NCBI GenBank assembly: GCA_030266525.1
Contig: JAJDIC010000069.1
Coordinates: 1 to 11,367, forward strand
Source: Desulfovibrio sp. OttesenSCG-928-G15
Lineage (GTDB): Bacteria > Desulfobacterota > Desulfovibrionia > Desulfovibrionales > Desulfovibrionaceae
Length of the DNA stretch: 11,367 bases
Reading direction: 5' to 3'
Positions within the stretch are counted from its first letter, which is position 1. The number at the start of each line of letters is the position of its first letter. Under the pieces are notes generated by a model, which saw only the letters and a program-made list of their open reading frames with translations, searched no databases and was not told where the DNA came from. Both the position numbers and the translations under genes were made by a program. Shown piece by piece: positions 6,171-11,367 of the stretch.

Positions 6171-6254
6171 GGCAGAAAATCTGCCCGCCGGAGGCAGAAA
6201 ATCTGGCCGCCGGAGGCAGCAAATCTGCCCGCCGGAGGCAGCAAAGTCTTGCCG
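6171..6254. repeat. 22-base tandem repeat, about 3.8 copies, each unit a mini-hairpin
   Basis: Units lie at 6171-6192, 6193-6214, 6215-6236 and a diverged partial at 6237-6254. A fragment of a preceding unit is visible at 6160-6170. Each unit consists of a GGCAGA-AAA-TCTGCC dyad followed by a CGCCGGA linker. The dyad is perfect in unit 1 and has one mismatch in the others. Since 22 is not a multiple of three and the array precedes the start of the next gene, it is not coding. Its end is about 34 bases before the ATG at 6288, so it forms part of that gene's upstream region. Confidence 0.8.
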
Positions 6255-6287
6255 TCCACCCCGACTTGGAACCATCCCGGAACATAC

Positions 6288-8549
6288 ATGGCTGATACTT
6301 CCTCGCACCACTTCTCATTCCGCGCTTTGGGCTGCAAGGCTCTTTTGCGTGTTTTCGCGGCTGTTGCGCTGTGTATGTGCGGCGTGGGCGCGTTTCCGAG
6401 TGGGGGTACAGCCGCTGTGCAGGTTGTGTCTGCCCTTTCCTGGAAGGCTAACCTGGCTACCGGGCCTTTTTTTCCTCCCTGTCTTGCTGCGGTGGACAAG
6501 GCGCGGGGGCAGCTTTTTATTTTTCAATACCCCGACTCTCTGGTGCTTACCCGTTCCTTTGCCGCCTATGTGGACGGTCAGAACGTGGCGGGTAATCCGC
6601 ATGTCATCGAAGGGGTGTATTTTACCGAGGAGGACGGTAACTCATCTTCCCGTCCCGGCCCGGCGGAGCAAATTGCCATCAACTATCCCAATCCGGTTGA
6701 TCGCCTGCGGGCCAAGATGCCGCTCAAGGGGGTAATAGCCGGTAAAAGCACGGGAGCGGCGCACAGGAACGACGCAGGCGTTCTTTTGTACGATGGCGAT
6801 GTGCGCGCCCTGGCAAAGGTTATGCAGCCCGGAATGCCGGTGGTATTTACCCAGAGCCTGGAGCAGGCGACAGCAGGCCCTACTCGCGCCACATCCACTG
6901 CGGCGGTGCTTGTGCAGCGGGTAAAGGACTGGGCAGACGCCTGGTCTTCGCTCAGTATGGATTTTTTTGATTTTTACGATGAAGCGGCTTACGAGGCTTC
7001 CACAGAATCTTTTGAAGCCTTTCGCGCACAAAAGGTGAAGCTGTTTCGCATACATGAGTGGATACGCAATGATCTGAGCGATATCCGCGTGCTGGAAGGC
7101 CCCGGCTACTGGGTTACCTGGTTCGGGCAGGAATATTCGGATCCGACATCCTGCAGCAGCGGGGTTCGCCGTTTGTACTGGACGCGTGATGAAAACGGCG
7201 TCTTCAAGATCGTGGGTATGGAGTGGGTAAGCAATTTACGCCAGCCGGACGCGCAAGAGGCCGATTATCCCCTGCTTCCTCCAAGAGACGCGCATGACAT
7301 GCCGCCTTCACCGGTTGCCGAGGCGGGCGTACAAGCCTTCATGAAAGAAGGCTACCCGCTGGACCTTGTGCGCAAGCGCAAGAACGAGCACGGGCATGTT
7401 CTTCCCCCCAGGTCCTTTGCTTTTCCGGATGAAAGCGCCGGAGCGTCGCCTTTTCCGCGGGAGATTGATTTGCGCGTTGTACAGAGCATTTCCCAGTACG
7501 CGACGCGGACCAAAGCCAATCTTGACCATGTTGAAAAATCAAGCCATGGGCCAACGGCCCGGCCCGACCCCAAAGCCTTTTTGCTGGCCAACAAACGTGG
7601 CGGGCGCTCTGCTTTGACTCCGCCCGCAAAGCGTACACCTGTTGCGTCAATCGGGGATGACGCTGTTTCACCTTATGACGCATTTGCGCAAGAGCTTTTG
7701 CCAAAGTCCTCCTTGCCCGAGAACGATTCTGGCACCGGGCAAAGCGCCGCGTTGACGGCTCAGGCTGAGTCCGTGGCTGCGAAGGCTGAGTCCGTGGCTA
7801 CGAAGGCTGAGTCCGTGGCTACGAAGGCTGGGACCGGTGGCGTGAAGGCTGAGTCCGCTCAGGCCGAGGCTGAAGCAGAGGCTGGGGATGTCCCTGGAGA
7901 GGCTGGGACAGCCAAGGCTGAGGATGAAGCGAACGTTGCTGCTTCCGGGCGTGAGTCCGGGGCTGGTGCGGAGGGGGAAGTTCCGGATGTTTCCGAGCGG
8001 CCTGCCGCCACTCCGACTGCTGCCGCCGCCACTCCTGCCGCCGCCACTCCGGCTGAGCAAGCCACTCCGTCTGAGCCGGCATCTCCGTCTGAACCGGCAG
8101 TTCCGGTTACAGCCGACATTCCGGCAGAGCCTGCCGGGCCATTGCCCAATTCCGAAGCAAAGCCGGTGTCCGGGGCGGTTCCTGTGGATTTGTCCGCGGC
8201 GCAGGCCGAAGTGAAACGCCGGATAGAAAGCTGGCGTCAAGCCTGGCAGTCCGCCGATGTGGACGCCTACATGAAATTTTATGCCGATGATGCCACGCAG
8301 GGCGTGCGCGGAAGCTCCAAGGCAATCCGTTTTCACAAAGAGCGCGTCTGGCCCAATTTTACCCCAGCCAGGGTGGAGCTTGCGGATATTGCCTGTACGG
8401 TGAAAAACAGCGAGGTTGTGGCAACAATGAAACAACGGTATGCTGACAGCGCCGGTAAAGAGGATTATGGGATGAAAACACTGACTTTTGAATTGAGAAA
8501 CGGCGTGTGGCTTATCACGCGGGAAGAATGGAGCAAGTTATCCCGATGA
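6288..8549 (+). CDS. Secreted degenerate L,D-transpeptidase-like protein with two NTF2-like (Csd6-type) domains
   Basis: The predicted 753-aa protein begins with a signal peptide: basic residues to Arg21, then a hydrophobic core to about residue 36, with likely cleavage near TAA (41-43). It should therefore act in the periplasm. Residues 62-190 follow the outline of a YkuD L,D-transpeptidase domain: AAVDKARGQLFIF (67-79), IEGVYF (107-112), INYPNPVDRL (131-140) and a closing GMPVVF (182-187). The active site does not fit: the usual HG motif reads AG (151-152), and the SxGC motif reads DAGV (162-165), so His and Cys are Ala and Val. Residues 204-316 and 636-752 look like two NTF2-like folds, each with W-x(2-3)-W near its start and an EW end, as in the C-terminal part of helical-shape proteins such as Csd6. 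Between them is a linker, Ala/Glu/Pro-rich from about 487 to 620. The signal peptide supports the ATG at 6288, though its ribosome site is poor. A substrate-binding or scaffold role at peptidoglycan is inferred. Confidence 0.75.
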   Translation: MADTSSHHFSFRALGCKALLRVFAAVALCMCGVGAFPSGGTAAVQVVSALSWKANLATGPFFPPCLAAVDKARGQLFIFQYPDSLVLTRSFAAYVDGQNVAGNPHVIEGVYFTEEDGNSSSRPGPAEQIAINYPNPVDRLRAKMPLKGVIAGKSTGAAHRNDAGVLLYDGDVRALAKVMQPGMPVVFTQSLEQATAGPTRATSTAAVLVQRVKDWADAWSSLSMDFFDFYDEAAYEASTESFEAFRAQKVKLFRIHEWIRNDLSDIRVLEGPGYWVTWFGQEYSDPTSCSSGVRRLYWTRDENGVFKIVGMEWVSNLRQPDAQEADYPLLPPRDAHDMPPSPVAEAGVQAFMKEGYPLDLVRKRKNEHGHVLPPRSFAFPDESAGASPFPREIDLRVVQSISQYATRTKANLDHVEKSSHGPTARPDPKAFLLANKRGGRSALTPPAKRTPVASIGDDAVSPYDAFAQELLPKSSLPENDSGTGQSAALTAQAESVAAKAESVATKAESVATKAGTGGVKAESAQAEAEAEAGDVPGEAGTAKAEDEANVAASGRESGAGAEGEVPDVSERPAATPTAAAATPAAATPAEQATPSEPASPSEPAVPVTADIPAEPAGPLPNSEAKPVSGAVPVDLSAAQAEVKRRIESWRQAWQSADVDAYMKFYADDATQGVRGSSKAIRFHKERVWPNFTPARVELADIACTVKNSEVVATMKQRYADSAGKEDYGMKTLTFELRNGVWLITREEWSKLSR
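7762..7860 (+). repeat. 21-base coding tandem repeat in the linker (KAESVAT)
   Basis: Three nearly identical 21-base units at 7762-7782, 7783-7803 and 7804-7824 encode repeats of KAESVAT/A. A diverged unit at 7825-7845 and a partial one to 7860 follow. The unit keeps the reading frame, so copy changes would lengthen or shorten the periplasmic linker without breaking the protein. A second Pro/Thr/Ala-rich repetitive stretch follows at about 8000-8105. Confidence 0.85.
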
Positions 8550-9535
8550 AACCGCTGATTAAAAAAGAGACTCACTACAATCTTGTTCTCATGCGCGATG
8601 ATACCAACCCGCGCACTTTGCGGGTGAGCGACAAAACCTTGCGCGCGGGCATCGCTTCCATGATATGTTTGTTTCTTTTCTGCTTCGCAGGCATAGCTGG
8701 TGGCATTTATTACTGGCAAAAGTATCGCGGCTTGCAGGAAAAACACGGGGTTCTCGAAAAAGAAACTGCGGAAATGCGCTTGCAGCTTGAGCGCCTTGTC
8801 GCCCTGGAAACTTTGATTACAGCCAGCAACGGAACTTTGCCCCATGCGCCAATCAAGCATGAGGAAGTGGGGGTCCCAACCCCGGCAGCCCCGGCGACGC
8901 TGGAAGATCTGGAAAGCGACAAACCCATAAACGGCAAAGATTCCCCCAAGGCAGACGCCGTTCTGGAAGCGGAGGGGACGAAAGCCCCGGCACCTGACGA
9001 AGCAAAAGCAGACGCCTCTGCTGCCGGCACCGCCGCGCCCGATGCCTCGTCCGGCGCGGTAGCTGGCGCTACCCCCGGCGCTTCCCGTGAAGAAGTCAGC
9101 CTTACCCCTCCCGCTACCCTTGCGGGCGGTTCGGAAGTGCAGGGCATAGTCCGAACCGGCCCGGTAAGTATTGCGCCCGAAGAAGGCCTGGCGCTTCTGG
9201 TGGCAGAGGAAAGCCCGCTTCGAATCAATGATTTTACCGCCAGATATTCCGGCCCCCAGAGCCTGCGCGTACAGTACGATCTGGTTTCTTCCACGCCCGG
9301 CGCGAAAACATTTAGCGGCAGCGTGAGCTATTTTGTCACCTTTAACGATGGCATTCGTCTGGCCCTGCCCATGCAGGACGGTATGGTCAAGCGTTTTTCC
9401 ATCAGCCGCAGGAAGCGTATTCTCGCTCCTACGCGCATTCCCGCGCCATACAACACCAATGATGTCAAAGAAGTTGACGTGATTATCGAACTGGCCGACG
9501 GCCTTCGCTATCATCAAATTTTCGCCGTGAAATAG
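8546..9535 (+). CDS. One-pass membrane protein with coiled coil and unrecognised C-terminal domain
   Basis: The product (329 aa) has a short basic cytoplasmic N-terminus with [10 protein letters not shown] (10-19) and [10 protein letters not shown] (24-33). One membrane helix lies at about 34-56, and a probable coiled coil at about 58-92 ([19 protein letters not shown]). An Ala/Pro/Asp-rich linker runs from about 100 to 198, and a compact C-terminal domain (about 199-329) is rich in predicted beta strands. Topology should be N-in, C-out. The N-terminus resembles the membrane-anchor segment of some M23-type peptidoglycan peptidases, but no metallopeptidase motif is present. The chosen ATG lies in an ATGA overlap with the stop of the preceding gene, which points to coupled translation; an ATG at 8528 would add six residues. 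glnS starts 14 bases after the stop. I recognise no named family; joint action with the upstream periplasmic protein is inferred from the overlap. Confidence 0.8.
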   Translation: MKPLIKKETHYNLVLMRDDTNPRTLRVSDKTLRAGIASMICLFLFCFAGIAGGIYYWQKYRGLQEKHGVLEKETAEMRLQLERLVALETLITASNGTLPHAPIKHEEVGVPTPAAPATLEDLESDKPINGKDSPKADAVLEAEGTKAPAPDEAKADASAAGTAAPDASSGAVAGATPGASREEVSLTPPATLAGGSEVQGIVRTGPVSIAPEEGLALLVAEESPLRINDFTARYSGPQSLRVQYDLVSSTPGAKTFSGSVSYFVTFNDGIRLALPMQDGMVKRFSISRRKRILAPTRIPAPYNTNDVKEVDVIIELADGLRYHQIFAVK

Positions 9536-9549
9536 GGAGCGGCAGACGA

Positions 9550-11268
9550 ATGAGCAGTGACGAGACAGCACCTACCGAGAACAAAGCCGCCGCTTCGGCC
9601 CCCACCACCGTCGGCAAGGATTTTATCCGGGCCATGGTGGAAAATGACCGCGCCACCGGTCGCAAAAATGTGGTGCATACCCGGTTTCCGCCGGAGCCTA
9701 ACGGCTATCTGCACCTTGGGCACTGCAAGTCCATTTGCCTGAATTTCGGTCTGGCGGAAGAATATCAAGGACAGTGCAACCTGCGTTTTGATGACACAAA
9801 CCCGCTCAAGGAAAACACGGACTATGTCAACGCCATCCGCGAAGATGTGCGCTGGCTGGGCTTTGACTGGGAAGACCGCGAGTATTTCGCTTCCAATTAT
9901 TTTGAGCAGCTCTATGCCTTTGCGGAACAGTTGATCCAGATGGGCAAGGCCTACGTGGACAGTCTGAACGCGGAAGAGATACGCGCCTATCGGGGTACGC
10001 TTACTGAACCCGGCAAGGAAAGCCCCCACCGCAACAGAAGCGTTGAGGAAAACCTCGACCTTTTCCGGCGCATGCGGGCCGGGGAATTTGCCGATGGTCA
10101 GCATGTGCTGCGGGCCAAAATTGATATGGCTTCGCCCAATATCATCATGCGCGACCCGACCCTGTACCGCATTCGCAAGGCCCATCACCACCGCACCGGC
10201 GACGCCTGGCCCATCTACCCCATGTACGACTTCACCCACTGCATTTCCGATTCCCTGGAAGGCATTACCTATTCCCTGTGCACGCTGGAATTTGTCAATA
10301 ACCGGGAATTGTACAACTGGGTGCTGGACACGCTGAACATTTTCCGCTCGGAACAAACGGAGTTTGCCCGACTGAACATCACCCGTACCGTGCTCAGCAA
10401 GCGCAAGCTCATTCAGCTTGTGGAAGAAGGGCATGTCGCAGGCTGGGATGACCCGCGTATGCCCACCCTTGCGGGAATTCGTCGCCGGGGCGTACCGCCC
10501 GAGGCGCTTCGCGAGTTCGCCTCGCGCATCGGCATTTCCCGTGCCGACAATATTGTCGAATACGGCATGCTGGAATTTTGCATCCGCGAAGCGCTGAACG
10601 CCACGGCGCCCCGGGCCATGGCGGTTTTGAACCCGCTCAAGGTGATTATTGAAAACTACCCCGAAGGCCAGGTGGAATGGTTTGAGTTGCCCCTCATACC
10701 GGACCAGCCGGAGCGCGGCGTTCGCCCGGTGCCCTTTTCCAGGGAAATATGGATAGAGCGGGACGATTTTCGCCTGGACGCGCCCAAGAAGTTTTTCCGT
10801 CTGGCTCCGGGGCGGGAAGTGAGGCTGCGTTGCGCTTATTACATTACCTGCAAGGAAGCGGTGCTTGACGAAGCGGGTGAGGTGCTTTCCCTTGTGTGCA
10901 CCTATGACCCGGAAAGCCGGGGCGGCGGCACGCCGGACAACCGCAAGGTCAAGGGCACCCTGCACTGGGTGGAAGCCACGCACGCCCGCACGGCAAGCGT
11001 GCGCCTGTATGACCATCTCTTTCTCAAGGACAACCCCGACGATGTCGCACCGGGCGAAACCTTCCTGGATTCCCTCAACCCTGATTCATTAACCGAGGTC
11101 ACGGCCCTGATTGACCCAAGCCTTGCCGCCCAAGTTCCGGGCGACAGGGTACAGTTTGAGCGTCTTGGCTATTTTTGCGCAGACTATGAGCATACGCCGG
11201 AAAAGCCGGTATTCAACCGCACGGCTACCTTGAAAGACACCTGGGCCAAGGTGGAAAAGACCTTGTAG
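9550..11268 (+). CDS. glnS: Glutaminyl-tRNA synthetase
   Basis: This cytoplasmic class I aminoacyl-tRNA synthetase (572 aa) charges tRNA-Gln with glutamine. The catalytic Rossmann part shows [16 protein letters not shown] (46-61), with HLGH as the HIGH motif, and [12 protein letters not shown] (78-89). [23 protein letters not shown] (226-248, with its key Asp and Glu) and the KMSKS-type LSKRKL (282-287) follow. The C-terminal third is the two-barrel anticodon-binding region, including REVRLR and the [17 protein letters not shown] region. [13 protein letters not shown] and HLGHCKS point to GlnRS and not a GluRS. The length is close to the E. coli enzyme plus about 20 residues of variable N-terminus. 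A GGGAG site (9535-9539) lies ten bases before the ATG and partly overlaps the upstream stop, so the gene looks co-transcribed with the membrane protein. Confidence 0.97.
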   Translation: MSSDETAPTENKAAASAPTTVGKDFIRAMVENDRATGRKNVVHTRFPPEPNGYLHLGHCKSICLNFGLAEEYQGQCNLRFDDTNPLKENTDYVNAIREDVRWLGFDWEDREYFASNYFEQLYAFAEQLIQMGKAYVDSLNAEEIRAYRGTLTEPGKESPHRNRSVEENLDLFRRMRAGEFADGQHVLRAKIDMASPNIIMRDPTLYRIRKAHHHRTGDAWPIYPMYDFTHCISDSLEGITYSLCTLEFVNNRELYNWVLDTLNIFRSEQTEFARLNITRTVLSKRKLIQLVEEGHVAGWDDPRMPTLAGIRRRGVPPEALREFASRIGISRADNIVEYGMLEFCIREALNATAPRAMAVLNPLKVIIENYPEGQVEWFELPLIPDQPERGVRPVPFSREIWIERDDFRLDAPKKFFRLAPGREVRLRCAYYITCKEAVLDEAGEVLSLVCTYDPESRGGGTPDNRKVKGTLHWVEATHARTASVRLYDHLFLKDNPDDVAPGETFLDSLNPDSLTEVTALIDPSLAAQVPGDRVQFERLGYFCADYEHTPEKPVFNRTATLKDTWAKVEKTL

Positions 11269-11282
11269 AAGCAATAGTCCCG

Positions 11283-11308
11283 GTAGTTTTTTGCGCTGGA
11301 AAAACTAC
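11283..11308 (+). terminator. Hairpin after glnS
   Basis: GTAGTTTTT (11283-11291) and AAAAACTAC (11300-11308) pair perfectly over nine bases with an eight-base loop, 14 bases after the stop. A second stem, GCGCC (11315-11319) with GGCGC (11332-11336), follows. There is no 3' T-run, so intrinsic termination is uncertain, but both hairpins sit where the transcript of the three-gene unit should end. Nothing else is seen up to the window end. Confidence 0.45.
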
Positions 11309-11367
11309 GCTTTCGCGCCATGGATTTCCTGGGCGCACAATACAAATACCCTCCCGTCCGTAGTAGT

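Noticed and set aside
6160..6254. The 22-base array as a CRISPR
   Set aside because: Units follow each other directly with no unique spacers, and no cas genes are present in the window.
6159..6287. N-terminal extension of the envelope protein from a TTG codon at 6159
   Set aside because: The extension translates the 22-base non-coding tandem repeat, and it would bury the signal peptide more than 40 residues inside the protein.
8528..8545. Alternative ATG at 8528 for the membrane protein
   Set aside because: The GGGAAG upstream is only one base away from it, whereas the ATG at 8546 gives the usual ATGA coupling. The choice is not certain; it changes only six residues.
8465..9571. 368-codon open frame on the minus strand
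   Set aside because: Antisense shadow of the membrane protein gene, without a ribosome site or recognisable domain.
10393..10410. LSKRKL instead of MSKRKL in the GlnRS KMSKS loop
   Set aside because: Leu for Met is a conservative change, and I believe this variant is common in GlnRS; it is not a sign of inactivity.

Overview
The window reads as a stretch of core chromosome from a Gram-negative anaerobe. It most resembles a sulfate reducer of the Desulfovibrionaceae type. The pointers are a moderately GC-rich composition, a bacterial-type glutaminyl-tRNA synthetase, an FmdB-type zinc-ribbon protein, and an order of purB, pyrE, an envelope protein with Csd6-like domains, a one-pass membrane protein, then glnS. 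This assignment comes from protein character and gene order read by eye, not from a search.

Layout. Positions 1-88 are a pyrimidine-rich degenerate repeat. On the minus strand, dapB (1771-2550) and nadE (95-1771) overlap by one base and form an operon. A divergent intergenic region (2551-2825) separates them from a plus-strand gene for a 35-residue, extremely basic protein (2826-2933). A 463-base gap (2934-3396) follows with no convincing protein gene. It holds several RNA-type inverted repeats and may encode a leader or a small RNA. All later genes are on the plus strand: an FmdB-family zinc ribbon (3397-3765), purB (3978-5288) and pyrE (5433-6023). Next comes a 264-base spacer packed with palindromes and a 22-base tandem repeat. 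The last block is a tight three-gene unit: a secreted degenerate L,D-transpeptidase-like protein (6288-8549), a one-pass membrane protein (8546-9535) and glnS (9550-11268). The final 99 bases hold two hairpins.

Function. DapB serves lysine and diaminopimelate synthesis, NadE the last step of NAD synthesis, PurB two steps of purine synthesis, PyrE the fifth step of pyrimidine synthesis, and GlnS charges tRNA-Gln. The less ordinary part is the envelope pair ahead of glnS. Its first member keeps the outline of a YkuD L,D-transpeptidase domain and carries two NTF2-like domains of the Csd6 kind, but the active-site His and Cys appear to be replaced. Its partner overlaps it by four bases and has a membrane anchor, a short coiled coil, a long Ala/Pro linker and a C-terminal domain I do not recognise.

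Independently, the glutaminase domain of NadE has Gly where the nucleophilic Cys is expected. The two apparent losses of a catalytic cysteine are the main points to check.
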